A stretch of 64,000 nt of DNA from Alligator mississippiensis. Lineage: Eukaryota; Chordata; Crocodylia; Alligatoridae. The notes beneath the pieces were generated by a model. That model did no database searches. It saw nothing but the letters and a program-made list of their open reading frames with translations, and had not been told where the DNA came from. The stretch covers positions 351,638,203 to 351,702,202 of the forward strand of contig NC_081824.1 of the NCBI RefSeq assembly GCF_030867095.1, given 5' to 3'. Shown one piece after another: positions 26,469 through 39,635 of this stretch. Within the stretch, counting starts at the first letter, position 1. Each line of letters opens with the position of its first letter. Both the position numbers and the translations under genes were made by a program.

Positions 26469-26671
26469 TGCTACAGCAGGGATAGTCAAAATGTGGCTCA
26501 GGGGCCAGATGCAGCCCACCAGGCCATTCTTTCTGGCCCATGGGGCCCCTAAAAAATTTAGAAAATTAATATTAATCTGCCCTGGGCTGCCTGTTATGCA
26601 GCCCTTGATGGCTTGCCAAAACTCAGTAAGCGGCCCTCCACCCAAAATAATTGCCTGCCCCTGTGCTACAG
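26469..26671. mobile_element. hAT-like MITE, 187 bp, perfect 8-bp target duplication
   Basis: The element spans 26477-26663, with start CAGGGATAGTCAAAATGTGG and inverted end CAGGGGCAGGCAATTATTTT. Flanks TGCTACAG at 26469-26476 and 26664-26671 are identical. The interior has the GGCCAGATGCAGCCCACCAGG type of sequence also found at 45867-47721 and near 140. No coding capacity. Confidence 0.88.
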
Positions 26672-27267
26672 AGACTGTCTGCAGTGAAGTGTGCAGGGAG
26701 ATTGGTCTGTGGGCTTAATGACAAGTAAAAGTACTGTATTACATGACATTCAGTGTGCAAGCATAAAGAGGTTGAATACTTAAGCAAAAGGCAGGAGTTG
26801 TTTCTGTAGTTTAGGCTTAAATGTTTTGGTGTAGATAGATCCTGTTCAGTGCAACTCACCTGGCACAAGTTTGCCCTCGAAAAACAAAGGCATCAAGCTG
26901 TGCCACCATGAGCACAGGCCCTATTCTGTGAATATTGTGCCCAGGCATGGAGCATGGGCATGTGTTTAAGGGTCCTTTTGGGGGTCTCCATCAAGGAGGG
27001 CAGACTTAAAAAGATGTTGACATGTACATGAACTCAGAATGTCCTTGTTTTTTAGAGGTTAGAGTTTAGATGAACTTAATGTTCTGAAAGGACATAAGAC
27101 ACCATGAGGAGACCTTTATCCTGCATTAACAAAGTTTTTGTCAGTCCTGGTCTGTGTGGGCCAAAGCCCAGTAATGCAGTATATCTCCTTGAGCCTCTCT
27201 GGGTGCATGCCAGTCGCATGCTTGAGACAGAAAGCCGGAGAATGGCACTGGGAACGTGGCAAGAATT

Positions 27268-27350
27268 CTTGTGGGTGATATCTTTTATTGGACCAACTGC
27301 ATAGTCTAGGATTTAGACAAGCTTTCAGGTATCGCAGTACCCTTCCTCAG
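27268..27350. mobile_element. Half-copy of the GATATCTTTTATTGGACC repeat
   Basis: Contains GGGTGATATCTTTTATTGGA, ACAAGCTTTCAGGTATCGCA and CCCTTCCTCAGGGC in the same order as one arm of the 5323-5714 palindrome. Only one arm is present. Confidence 0.6.
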
Positions 27351-29662
27351 GGCACATGGTTATTCTAAGGCTACTATAGGGCAGCTACTTTGCCTTGTCT
27401 TCATGAGTTGTTGTTTACAGGGCAAGATCAAGTAGTGTGGGGCATGCCTCATGGTGATATTGCTGGGAAGGGCAGAGAGATGGGGTGCAGTTGTCCTAAA
27501 TGCTGTGATGAATTAAAGAAAACTTTCTGTAGAAGCACAGTATTGCAGTAACCACTTGGCAAGAGCTTTTGCACAACCAAGTTATAAGATGCTTTAACAG
27601 AAAAATACAGGTAAGTCCCAGTCTTTTTTTTTTTTTTTAATAAAGTTAGCCTGTAAGTAAATTAATTCTCTCTGTGTGTCTCATTTCTTTAGTCAAATAA
27701 TAAGGATATTCATACTTTCTTTCTACCACCTCTGGCCTGTCTTGTTTATTTAGATTCTAAGGTCCTTGTGCCAGGGTTATTCTGTGTGTGTGTGTGTGCG
27801 TGTGCGCATATGCATGTGTAAGTAATACAGTATATAAAAAATCAGCTGATATGTGAGTATATCAAAATTATTCAAAATTAATTTTCCCACTCCATTAAAA
27901 AAGTCAGTTAAAACCAGGAATTTATCCAAAGCTCCAGTTTTACAAAACTCTTGGAAGTCTCTGAGACCCTATTAAAACCTGAGGTTTACATTTAAAATTA
28001 AAATGTATTTCAAGATTAGCAGCTTTTGAAGAAGTCAAATACCTATTGTCCTCTGATTGTAGCTGATGGCATGCAACCTGCACTGAAAGTGAGAACTGCT
28101 TTTATAACAGTGTGTTTTGTTCAAATTGTTGGTTTTCTGTTATATTTTCCCTTCTAGGAACTTCATTCCAAGCTGAAAAATCAGCATTTTGATTTTGTGG
28201 GCTTAACTGAGTCATGCTGTCATTTTCTAGAGGTTGAAGTAAAGTTCAAATTCATTTGATAACTTAATGAAGCACTAAAGTATCCGTAAAGATCACTAAA
28301 ATTCCTATCTGGGTACTGTGAGACTAATCAGGTAGACTTACAAGTATTCAGTAAGGCTCCTTAATCGAACCAACAGTTCAACAAGCCTGAAACTTTGATG
28401 GATTTCCTAGCCTGAACCTGCACTGGCAAATTTCCTCTCTCTAATTATTTTTCATTGGTGCAGCTCTCCCAGTGTTAGCAACAGTGGAATTGGTAGCTCA
28501 GACACTAGTAGCTGAGGCACCTGTAACCAAGTAGGGTTGGATAAAGATAATATGATGGTAAATGTGCCAGAGGCACTACACATGGGGTGAAGTATGGGTA
28601 GGGAGTTTACTTAATGGTATCAAAGTCCTGCTGGTTCTTATCATTATCATGCTTTGTAATGGTATTTAAAATGATGAAAATCAGGATCACAGGTGCTCTG
28701 CTTCCTTTGCACTGCACAAACATTTTTCAGTGTGTTGCTGACAAAGGATAAAAAAGGGACAAACTTAAAATGTCTATTTGGTGAGCAGTTGTGACATTTT
28801 GAAATAATTTTTTGCTCCAAATCGGAATTAAAAAACAAATTTCAGAATGACCTATGGAACAAACTTAAAGGGAGAAAGATTAAATAACCCATTCTGCTGG
28901 GGTAACACCAAAGGGGTTCGTTCTGCTTCTGAAGTTTTGTTTTTATTATTTATGTGGTTGAAGTTTTTGGAGCTACAATAACACAAATACTAATATAAAA
29001 TAAAGCCCAGCGTGACAAGCTAAGCAAACTTTTAAAAAACCATTCTAATGCGGTTGTTCCATTTGCATGAGGAAAGCTTCATTTTCCTTAAATATTGTCT
29101 TTCAGTATTTTTGCCAAAAGCAAATTTTGTCACAATAAAGCACATTTCCATGGGAACATTTGTTTTGGCAAAGCAGGATGATTTGAAAGAAAAATGTTTC
29201 ACTGGAAAAATTATGGCCAGCTCCTACTGGCACAGGGAAGATATAAAACTTTCAGACTTGGGGAAGACAAATCCTCCATCTCCCTCCTCTCAGTCTCTGG
29301 CACTGAAGATGTATCAGGTTATCTTAGTGTTTGGACCCTAAGAGGCCATAGGCAACCAGCTTGAAGTGAAGCAGAACAATCCAGCTTTTGGTTTTAAACT
29401 TTCAAAATATTCCACTGAGATTGGATTTGACTTCAGAAGTGCAGCCTCCCCAAACTTCCTTGGGATAACAGGGCATTCTGTACTGCTAATTAGTAAATAA
29501 GTAAGTAATGATGGGACTTTAAAGCCCATCCACATCTAGAATTGCCTGCACTGGTTGAGCAAATATTTTTTTGTTTGCCTTTTAGGTAGTTAGAGAGATG
29601 ATTAGTTAGACTGATGCTGTAGCCATAACAGTCCAGGAATTATGCAAAGGGCAAGGATTCTC

Positions 29663-29770
29663 AGAGCACTATCTTTTCTTGTCCAACTACCTAGTTGGAA
29701 TAGAGTTCAACAAGCTTTCAAATGCAAAACGTTCTTCATGAGGTATCTTTTATTGGGCAACTGCAGTCCT
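29663..29770. mobile_element. Diverged copy of the GATATCTTTTATTGGACC repeat
   Basis: Contains CTAGTTGGAATAGAGTTC, ACAAGCTTTCAAATGC and TTCTTCATGAGG, then GTATCTTTTATTGGGCAACT, in the family order but rearranged. Confidence 0.45.
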
Positions 29771-31079
29771 TTTAAATCCTTGCCCCTCTCATATTTGCCT
29801 TTTCTCACGCACATGTCTATATTGCATTCTTGCTGGCCTGTAGATGTCACACTTTCTATTTGACAGAAGGGCTGGTTGCATGGAGGGAAGCAACTGTTCA
29901 GTCTTAGCAGGTAACTGACCAATTGAATGCTGGCTAAAGGGTTTTCCTTTATACATTTATGGCACTTAATTCCTTATGCATTATCACATCTTAGCCAGTC
30001 AGCAAAGTCCTGCTCTGAAGAGAGTATTCCTGGTACAGTTTTTGTAAAACATTAACTCTTCCCAAAGTGGAGATGGAGAACCTTGCACACCTCAAGAAGT
30101 CACAACAGAATTATCTGTGGTGGGGCCAGCCAGGCAGGGACAACGCCAACCGTGTCATATTCCCTGCAGGGCAAAGTTCTTCTATTTTCTGGACTCCTCC
30201 CATGGTAGACGGTAATGTTAATTGGCCAACCATGCTGAGATTCAGCGTCTCACTTCCAGCATTGCCAATCCCAAGAGATCAAAGATCATGAGTCAGATCT
30301 CTCTAAACATGAGCTATTTTAATAAGTGAATTGTGGTTTTTCAGTCTTCCTTGACTTTTTTTTTTTTTTTTAACTTTTCCCTCCTCCTCTGCCTGTGTAT
30401 GGGTGAGGATTCCAGGGTAAAGAAACAACTTTAATGCACAGAGAAAATGCCCATCTCTCCCTTGCTGTGCAAATGGCGATTCCATTTACACCGTGCTCAA
30501 CCCTGTGATAAGGGAGCTGCCATCCATTTCTTACTACTGTCTCGGCTGACTCTTCCCTTCCCTACTTTTCCTCTAGAACCCACCCCTCTTCCTACTGTAC
30601 TTGCTCAAATATCTGTCTCAAGCCTACTAAGGAGGTACACTGCTACAATGGCCAGGATGAAAAGGTGAATATGTTTGACTGTATCCTCCTCTCTGTTTCT
30701 AGAGGAAAGCACTGGAACCTCTGGGTGCTAGTACAAAATAGAGAACTATTGTTCATAAGAAAGAATTGAACCATGTGCTCAAAGGTCAAGGGGCAGCAAG
30801 TTGGGGGGCGTTAATATTGTACAGGAGAAGGTGAGCCATATAGTAGACTCTGGCTCCTGTTAAATAGGAAGGCATGTTGGTTCCACCCAGCTAGAGGCTT
30901 GAACGTTTGCCAAGAGCTGTGTGTGGTTCAAAGCTCCACCTTCTAAGAAGGCAGAGTTTCAGCCTGTAACAAGCTGCTTTCAAAAGGGTGCAAAACCCTA
31001 AGCCCTGTCCAGAGGGGAAGGGAGAAGAGGCAGAGGTGGGGCCTGAGGATCTGAGACCAGCCAGGGCTGGCTCAGACTT

Positions 31080-32420
31080 ACATTACCTCCTGCAGTCTTT
31101 GGGGTAAGTAGGGCCTGGGAGGCTGGGGGAAGGCAGCTGCTTAGGGCACCCTCCACCAGGCCTGGGGAATGGAGGGGCGAGCAAGAGGCTGTGGGTTGGG
31201 GATGAGGGGGTCAATGATTTCCTGGTCCCTATGTAGCCCCTGGGCCTGATTTTGCAGGTTACAGGGCCTGCTGATTGGCCCTGCAGGGAAGGGGCAGGGA
31301 GGGGGAGGGGGAGGGAAGCCTGGTGGCAGGCAGGGCAAGGGGGAGGGAGGTGGGGAGGGAGAGGAGGATGGGATGGAAAGTGGAAGGGGGATGCAGCCGG
31401 GGCCACCCAGGGGTCTGTCCCAGCTGTCTTTTAGCTCCCAACAAGGCAAGGACCACTGCTGCCTGCCTGCTGGCCCTATGCAAGTCCCTGCCCTGGTACC
31501 CCAGTCCCACTGCTCCCAGGTGCTCACTGCCCAAATGTTTCCAGATAGTGGCGGTGGGTGCATCAAAGTGCTTGGGGCCAGTAGTGCACAGGGTGGGCTG
31601 GGCTAGCGAGGCATGTCCTAGCAGAGTGGCTCCAGGAACTGCAGCGGGGACAGGCAGTAGCAGCCCTGGGCAGTATGCGAGGGCTGGCCACAGCCGCAAT
31701 GAGCCCATTGCTGTCAGGGGCAGCCTTACTTCACTGGGATGAGCTGTGCTACATCTGCTGCCACCACGTGGAACCATTTGGGTGGTGAGGGCCTGGGAGC
31801 AGTGGGGCAGGGGTAGTGGGATGGGGACTGCGGTAAGCCAGGGACACTCATAGGGGTAGCAAGAAGGCAGCAGCAGTCCCTGCTTGGTGGGAGCTAAAAG
31901 GTGGCTGAAGCAGACCCTACCTGGCTCCATGGGTGGCCCCTGCTGAATTCCCATCCTGCTGCCCCTCTTTCTTCTCCCTTCTGTCTGCTCTGCCTGCTGT
32001 TGGGCTTCCCTTGGCCAGGGGACAGCACAACATGAGACGCACAAGAGCACTGGCAGGGCTGGGGGGCTGTGGCTTGGGAGTGAGGGGCACCTGCATGGGC
32101 AGGGCACCAACATGTTAGGGCTGCTCAGTGCCACAAAGCAGCTGAGAGGACAGCTGCAGTTGGACCCCTATCCTGGTACAGGGGGAAAACTGCCACCAGG
32201 AGGGAGCAAGTGGAGGGTAGGTGGGGGCTGTGGGTTGGGAGTGAGGGGCACCAGCAGGGCTGAGGAGGCTGTGGCATGGGAGTGAGGGGCAATAGCATAG
32301 ACAGGGGCAGAGTACCGGCATATCAGGGCTGCTTAGTACTACAAAGCAGCTGGTAGCGGGGTGGGGGGGCGGGGACAGCCACATCTGGACTCACTCTTGG
32401 TGAGTCAAGGTGGCAGGGGA
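31080..32420. repeat. GC-rich, purine-skewed block with internal direct repeats
   Basis: A strongly G/A-rich (+ strand) block. GGCTGTGG(C/G)(T/A)TGGGAGTGAGGGG occurs near 32067, 32227 and 32267. GGGCTGCTCAG (32118) and GGGCTGCTTAG (32326) start similar segments 208 bases apart. Open frames on both strands have biased composition and no domain, so I do not treat them as genes. Confidence 0.55.
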
Positions 32421-32498
32421 AGCTCTGATTTTCTATGATGATAAAAAAAAAAAAAAAATCAAATGCCAAAATATGTAGGTATTTAGAATTTATTCTAA

Positions 32499-32850
32499 TA
32501 TAATAAAAGCCTTAGTCTGTGTGTTTGTCTGTCTGTCCGTAACCAAACAGAGTGCTCCAAGAGCGTTGTAGCCAGGAGGCGGTGGTGGTGGCACAGCGGA
32601 GCACTACCAGGACACTGGGGACGGAGGGGATGGAACGGAGGGGTGAGGCCAGTGCCTTGCCCCTCGCTGTCAACCCTGTTCCCCTGGAGGCAATGGTGGC
32701 ACGGGGTGCTGGCTGAGGGGGATGGAGGGAACAGGAAGGCAAGTTCCCCCCCCCCCCCCCCCATTCCTGGGATGTGTCCCGGCCCACCAACCCCCCCCCC
32801 CACCACCACCCCCCAGCATTCCTGATGGGCAGTTGGCTAGTTTTATTATA
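32499..32850. mobile_element. Inverted-repeat element with TATAATAAAA ends
   Basis: The left end TATAATAAAAGCC (32499) and the inverted right end TATAATAAAACTAGCC (to 32850) match, compatible with a TA target site. A TCTGTCTGTCTGTCCGTAAC-type sequence follows the left end. The interior is GC-rich with C runs at 32746-32762 and about 32790-32798. Class uncertain. Confidence 0.45.
32746..32762 (+). repeat. Poly-C run (17 bases)
   Basis: Seventeen consecutive C, with another C run at about 32790-32798 shortly after. The length may be an assembly estimate. Confidence 0.9.
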
Positions 32851-32929
32851 ATGATTGAGGCACTGGTAGGCTTCCAAATTTTTTAAAATTGTAAATATAT
32901 CAATAAAACATTGTGTTCAGCTGATACCT

Positions 32930-33057
32930 ATATATATATTCATACTATATATATATAGTGGCATTTCATTGTAATCACAGAAAAATATGGGTAAATTTTG
33001 GGGTGTTTATTCAGATAATTTTGGATTTTTAACAGAGAAAACCAAGATCCCTACTCA
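32930..33057 (-). mobile_element. About 110-bp AT-rich interspersed repeat with TA tail
   Basis: On the minus strand it begins AGGGATCTTGGTTTTCTCTG (33051 downward) and ends in ATGAAATGCCAC followed by a (TA)n tract at 32930-32956. The same layout occurs at 39893-39999, 52404-52530 and, inverted, 52535-52620. Confidence 0.65.
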
Positions 33058-33059
33058 TG

Positions 33060-35400
33060 AGGAGGAAGGTTTCATTCCCCCACTTTCTTAGCTTCAGCCA
33101 TTACACTTTTTTATTGTCTCTCTAATTACAGCCCTTGAATTTTAATTTCCATTAATCCTGGGCAACCAGGTCCCTTTGCTTATTTCTTTGACCCCTTCTT
33201 TGCCACTCCTTTTGCCTGACACATGCCATGCCCTTGGTTTATGTATTAAGATAACAACACCTGTTGTTCTTCCTTTGCTGAACTTCCTAGCAAAAGTGCT
33301 ACCCTTTTCCTACTTACTGACTCCTGTGCTTTATAATTTTGTTACAGCTCACCTTTATATTCCTAAACTTCAAATGAGGGGAAAAAAACTAAAATAAGAA
33401 AAACATATTGAAACTTAATCTGAAAAAAGAAACAAATTAAATGAACAACTGCTCTACAAATGTGCTCTATACTGGCTAATTCCTGGCAGCTGCACATGAC
33501 CTTGCTGGCGTGAGGAGGTCGGTTATCTTTGTAGGCTGTAGGGTGTTGATAATATGTAGTAAAAATAGCTTTGATTAGTTTGTAGCCTCTAGAATCCTGA
33601 TGCAATTATTTATACTCTCTGCTTTCCCTCCAAGACAGTTCTTAAGTTCTCTGAAGATAGATTTGTTTCTACTAATCATATCATTATTTACCAGTTTTCC
33701 CACTGCTTTTTGATACTCTAAAATAAAGAGCATCTTTTAAAACAGGTAGTGAAGGAAAGACTGAAAGACTATTTTTAACTTGCTACTGTCATGATGAAAT
33801 TGTAGGGACCTGCTGTGAACATAGGCCTTAAGGTTACACTGAAGGTAAGTGTCACAAATCGCCAAAGGTATGCTTCTTTTTCTTTAAGTCTTTTTTACTG
33901 GAAAGTAAAAAAGTACTTGTACTTTATTATATGCATGGTAGTTGTATGTATTGTGATCATCTATGAATTCCTGGAATCTCCTTTGATGCATTATTATCAT
34001 TATTCAAAAGGCAGCAAACAGGAGATGATAAATACTTTCCAGACTAGAAAGTGGCAGGATGATTATGTATAGACCACACAGGAAAGTGGTACCAGGGCTG
34101 ATCACACATAGAAAAATGAACTGAGACAAGAGAGTGTCCCACTGAGAGGAAAATATAAAACTCAACTGATTCTTATATAAATGTCATCTTTTAAATAGTT
34201 CTTTTTTATGATGATAAATTAGAATTGGCTCTTGTTCTATTATAGAAATAACCTTGAAAGGCAGTTTTACACAACCATGAGACTTTCAAATATCATTTCT
34301 TATCATCAGGGATCTGGGTTTTTCATTTTCCATGGAAAAACAGAGTAAAATGTGGATTTCCCCCCTTACTAGAGGAAAACGGAGGCTTCTTATTTTAATA
34401 GAGAAACCCGCAGATTTTGCAGTTTTGCAAAGAGCTCTCTGCAGGCTGGTAGAGTTCCAACCTGCAACAGGCTGTGGGGGAGCAGGAGGAGAGTGGCCAG
34501 GCAGGGGGTGCCATGTGCATGTACATGGCCATGAGGCAGCCTGAAGAGCAGCTCCCACAGGTAAGTGGGGTGGGGCAGAGTTTGAGGCCCCTATAGGGAG
34601 GGAGGGAGTACGGCAGGGCTGGGGCTGCTTCCCAGCTGGGTGGTGCATGGGGCTTGGGGCCATACTGTGTGGCCACAGGGTCCCAGCGGGGTGCAGGACA
34701 GGGCCATGGGTGGCTCATCCAGGGGGCAGAAGGGGGGGCCGGCTCCCCACTGCCCTGTCCACTCCTGAGGGCTCCTGGGGTTCCCCAGATCTGTGCATGG
34801 GGTGGGGGCAGGGGCAGGCACAGGCTGCCCACTGTGAGCTTAGACTCCCACCCTGATGCCCTTCCCCAGGGCCTCTGCAGCCCAGTGGGTGACACCCAGC
34901 ACTGCAGGGCAGAGTGGGGCCATGCAGGAAAGCTCGTTGCCACTGTGAGCTCAGTGGTGCAGGGCTGTGTCCCTCATTGCTGCCACATGTACAGGGGATG
35001 CTTCTCCAGGGCAGCATGGATCTTGCAGTGGCAAGGAGGTCCCTGTGCAGCCCCTCTGTTCCTTGCAGCACTGGGTGGCACCCGCTCGGATGTGGAGGCC
35101 CCAGGGAAGGGCTGAAGAATTAAAAGTAATATCTTTTGTATATCAAGCACCAGAATTATCTTTGAATGTGATTAGTGAGAGAGTACATACTAATGAACTA
35201 AGTGACTTTCATTTGTGAACTAGATTCCAGCTGTATCACTGCTTAACATGATGGGTGACATCAAAGCTTTAGTCCAAATTCAGATCAAATGAAGAGTTGG
35301 CCACAAGCCAACACATTAGTGACAAAGAAGCAGTGTTATTGTGTGTCCGTGTTCTATTCCTCATAAAGTTCTTGTCCTCAAATGAAGTTTATTTCTGCTA
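33060..35400. other. Intergenic sequence; GC-rich block at 34470-35110
   Basis: No gene recognised. Near 34309 CAGGGATCTGGGTTTTTC resembles the start of the AT-rich repeat family. The G-rich block at 34470-35110 has long open frames on both strands but no protein family signature. Confidence 0.45.
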
Positions 35401-35429
35401 CAAGTGTAAGTGAATGTTTGGTAGGGAAC

Positions 35430-36740
35430 TGTAAAAGGGCACTGATCCCAGTCCCTGTTACAGTCCAGGCTGACCAGCTGGATGAGCCTGCTGAGGGACC
35501 TACCTCTGGGCCCTCAGGGTTGCAGTGCTGACCCCAAAGACATGTGGACAGCCACTAGAAGAAGCAGTCAGCTCAGGAGGCACACAGCCAATGTGCTAGT
35601 GAAGCGGGCCCTGATTGGCTGCTGGGAGTTCTGATAGAACCCAAAAGGGGCTACCAGCACACATGTAGATCCCCCAGAGAGAGGAATGCCTGGCTTCTCC
35701 TGGGAGAGGGCAGTGCAGTCTGTGCGGAGGTACAGAACAGGGTCAACTACAATACAAGTCGCAGACACCAGGCTGGGAGCAAGAAAAGCCAAAAGTAGGG
35801 TCAGGGCAGTGGATGGAACACCAGGTAGGACAATGGGACCTGGAGAATGAACCATCCAGGTCCTGGTGGTGACGGTGAGTAGGAAGAAGATAAGCCTTCC
35901 TGGAGGGAGTTTGCTTTGGGTGATTTTTCTTTTTTCTTCTTTCACTTGAGGGACTAATTAAATAGATGAGCCAGCAAATGAAGGATGGAACATGGCAGTG
36001 CCCTAAACCTGATTAATTGATGGGAAGAACCAGTGAGAAACTCATGAAGGGAACCCATCCTAGATAAGTGTAGGGAATGGGATAAGCCAGTGCCTGACAA
36101 ACTCATGAATTGGTGAGGTATAAAGTGAAGATTAATAGAGTAGTTGGACTCGTTAACTGATGATTCAAAGAGTGATGATAAACTCATTTATTGACAAAGT
36201 ATAAGTAAGAATTGAGTGATGAAAACTTGGTAATTAATGAAGTATAAATAAGAATTACTTGAGTGATGGAACTTGGTAATCAATGAAGTATGGATAAGGA
36301 TTAATGTAGCGATGATAAAAGCATTCATGGGTGAAGTATAAATAAGAAACCACTGATTTGGTGAACTGATGGTGAAAGACTTGCTAAGAAATGACTTATA
36401 AATGATGTAGCTGAACGAGTCGGCAAGGGTTGTATTGCTTACTCCTGTGGGTAAATGGCAGGAATGACCAGTCTGTAGCATGGCATCACTCAATGTGTTA
36501 CTGTGAGAATGAGATATCAAAAGAAATTGCTGGCCTAAAAATGGGCAGGAGCAATAAGGGCAGGGTGTAGAAGAGGTGGAGCCCTGTGAAGAAAAGTCTT
36601 GCCCTTGAGCCCTGCCACTGATTGTGACAAATATCTCACTTCCCTTCTTTTCTCTTTTCTAATCATCTGAATGTCAAGGTATGGCAGACGAATAATAAAG
36701 GGAGATTCCAAAGTGGAAGAGCAAGCGTGACATCTCCAGG
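35430..36740 (+). mobile_element. Possible LTR-type repeat relic
   Basis: A moderately GC-rich region that includes GATTGGCTGCTGGGAGTTCT (35611), a tandem array (36110-36360) and a pyrimidine tract followed by TCAAGGTATGGCAGACG (36676). A related pattern, TCAAGGCATGACAGGCGAGA, occurs at about 48729. No TG...CA boundaries, primer-binding site or viral coding sequence could be confirmed. The LTR call is tentative. Confidence 0.3.
36190..36355. repeat. Imperfect tandem repeat, about 43-52-bp period
   Basis: Units start with AAGTATAAGTAAGAATT (36197), GAAGTATAAATAAGAATTAC (36239), GAAGTATGGATAAGGATTA (36285) and GAAGTATAAATAAGAAACC (36337), separated by GAGTGATG(G)AAACTTGGTAAT-type sequence. Earlier diverged units reach back to about 36110. 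Confidence 0.65.
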
Positions 36741-39630
36741 ATACACACTCTCTTACAGGAACGTATGGTCAGTTCTGTTCTAGACAATATGTATGCATAC
36801 ACATAAGCTTAGAGCACATCCTCTGAACTATTTGCTTCTCTTGAAGTGATCCTGTGTACATCACATCACAAGGTCTACCTCACACTGCTGTCTTGTGACC
36901 TACCTTCACCTTGCAATTTCTTGGGCCTGCACAGTCCCTGACTTGTGCCTCTGTACAGCTGACAGCCAGAAGTTATCTGGCCTTGTATATGTTATAACAA
37001 ATATAGTTATTTAAAAAAAATCTGCCTAGCAGTAAAGGATAACACAAAAAGATTGCTAGAACTGGAGTGCAGTTTGATAACTAGGTATAAGAACTGTGAA
37101 GACGGAAGTTCTACTTCACAAAGGAGTTCAAGATTTCAGAATTTGGCTTTGTTCCATACTAGAACATAATCCACAAAGTCAGAATTCTCCATGAAGATAG
37201 GGAGGGGGAATAAGAGCTGGAGCAATGGAAGTAGGAATAAGAACACTTGGGACATGATAGAAGGTGAGGCAGGGGAAGAAGTGAAGCCAGTGGATGGGGA
37301 TGAAACTAAGAGAGTTGGATGAGGGGGGTAGGCAGGAGTCAGGAAGGGAGAAGCAGCAGGGGAAGGGCCTGGATAGGGGCAGGACCTGAAGGCTGAAACA
37401 TAAGGGCCTGGTGCCTGCTGGGGGCTGTGCCCCCTTCACAGCCTCAAGCTGAACCTATTATTGTTGCATCAGGACAGTGCTTAGCACTGTCCACACCTAG
37501 GACTCCTAAATGCTACAGTAAATAAGTAATAACAACAGTGCTAGGCAGCGTTATTTTTTGTCCTACTGCATATAAAAATATTATTTCCCTTTCATACATC
37601 TTTAATTTAATCATTTGCCTTTCCTATTTAGCAGATCTCCCATCAGACCCTAATGCCCATGATGAAACTATTTTTTAAAATGTTCCATGTGGCAGCAAAA
37701 TGGGAGAATTTTTAGCAAGCACATTCACTAACAACAGGAAGGCTCCAGAAACTTGTTTCAGAAAAGCTGATACCAAAAGCAGTGCATTTTGCCATGCCAG
37801 TTTGGTAGGCGTATTGGTTATTAGCTCCCCTGATTTGAAGTGTACAGAATTATACTTTTTGCAGTTAGGCAGTGTTGCTTGTCAGCAATACTTTTATATA
37901 TAAAGAACCAGTCATAAATAGCATCCATTTCTGTAGAGCCCTAATTTACAAGTTTGCAGCCTGGGGCCTTATGTGGCTGTTTGTTCTCAGTACCTTTGCT
38001 TTTAATATATTTACAAAGTGGTGCACATATGATTCCCACCAGTGAGCAAGTAGAAATGCTAACCACTCTTCTATCAGTGACCACAATATTACCATCCTAT
38101 TACCATACATAAGACTGTTTCCTGTCCGCAGGTGCAATAGCAAGGAGATATTATTTTTATATTTTAAACGAAACTGAGGCTTTGTAATTATTTCTATTAA
38201 AAGATTATTACTCTAAAGAGATTCTTTAAGATGAATAAATAGCAAGCTTGGTGGGAATCAAACATTCTGAGTGAACAGTAATTTTGCTAACAGTTATTAG
38301 ACTTCTATGTAAACTAATGGAAAATGTATGTAACACTTAGATTATCTGCAATGCAAAAATGGGCTGACGTATATACCAACCTAACCTTAATGACTTTTTC
38401 TAGCATAGACATAACTATTTAGCCACACGTTTGCTGCACGTGGTGCATCTGGTAGGATTATTCTTAAAGGAACATTCACAGTATAGTTGTGATCCAAAGG
38501 AAGAGAGACGAGGGTTAGCCATGTGAGTCAACAGGTAATGTGGTTATGGTAAAGTGGAAGATCTGGGATGAAATTCTGCCTTGTTTGCTATTTTACCATG
38601 TTGAACAAGCTTACCGTTGACTCCAACAGAACAGGATTTCACACTTCCTATGTGACTGAGCAAGTCCATCAGGTGACTGTGAACATTTTATTACCCTAAG
38701 CTAAAGGGCCAGATCCAATAAAGGATTTAGACAGAGTTTGGACACTAAATTCAAAATTGCTTCTTAGAACACCGTCACTCAGCTGCTGCCTCACTCCACA
38801 GACAATTCAGTTTTTGGGCTTAATGTTCCTCAAGTACCTAAAGTTCTGTTTCTGTGCCTGCTTACAGAGGCAAGACTTAGTCACTGTACTTGACTACTGT
38901 CAGAAACATCCCTCCCCATGCTAACTTCAGGTAGTTCCTTATAACCTGCTCAATGCTCTCCTAATGTGTTTGCTTCTCCCCATGCACTCTGTGTGGGGGA
39001 CAGGGTTCAGGGCTTTCCTGAAGGGACCAGGTACCTAAAAATCAGGCCTTGTAACACAGAGGGTGCTGACGGACATGCAGCTCCAGGCTGTAACTCATGG
39101 CGCTTCCTGCAAAACACCACAAGCCACAGTGACCCTCCCGACCTGACAGACGTTCACTGTTGGGTCAGGAGGGTGTGGAATTAAGCTCCACTTTGAAGCC
39201 AGACCAGGAGGAGCTGCCTGCCTGCAGCATCCCTCCCCTAGCCCTGCTTTCCCCACCACCTCCACCAGTTCTGGTGCTGTCTACAGGATGGAAGGGGGAG
39301 AAGAGAGCAGAGAGCATCAGCCCTGCCCTGATGAAATAGAAGTTTAAATGTGCTTAAACATGCAAGCCCAAGGCCTCAAAGGTACTTGGACAATGCCACT
39401 CTAAGCATTACAGTGCCCAATTCCTAGGCATCCTGACAGGTAGTGAAATCCTAAACTCCAATTTAGGCACTTTAAAAAAAAAAAAAAAAAGGGCTAAGTG
39501 ACATGCTTGGTCACTCTAGATACAGGTTAGTATGCAGCTACATCAGGTTAGCTGTATGGGCAAATCCTCCTAGTGCAGACCACGCTTGCACACAATTCCC
39601 AAAGAGTTCTGCAGCCATTACTGTTTATAG
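36741..39630. other. Intergenic sequence, no gene seen
   Basis: Mostly unique-looking. It holds two hairpins of a dispersed repeat at 39088-39130 and 39132-39174 (ACCCTCCCGACCTGACA pairing with TGTTGGGTCAGGAGGGT) and an A run at 39474-39490. Confidence 0.5.
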
Positions 39631-39635
39631 TCAAT

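Larger units (their letters stand above)
26672..31020. other. Intergenic sequence with old repeat fragments
   Basis: No gene recognised. It holds diverged GATATCTTTTATTGGACC repeats (27269-27350 and 29663-29770), a T run (27624-27638), a TG microsatellite (27782-27806) and a T run (30356-30372). Confidence 0.5.

Noticed and set aside
31259-32134. Minus-strand 291-residue open frame
   Set aside because: Lies in a purine-skewed GC-rich repeat block; composition explains the lack of stops, and no motif or splice structure supports a gene.
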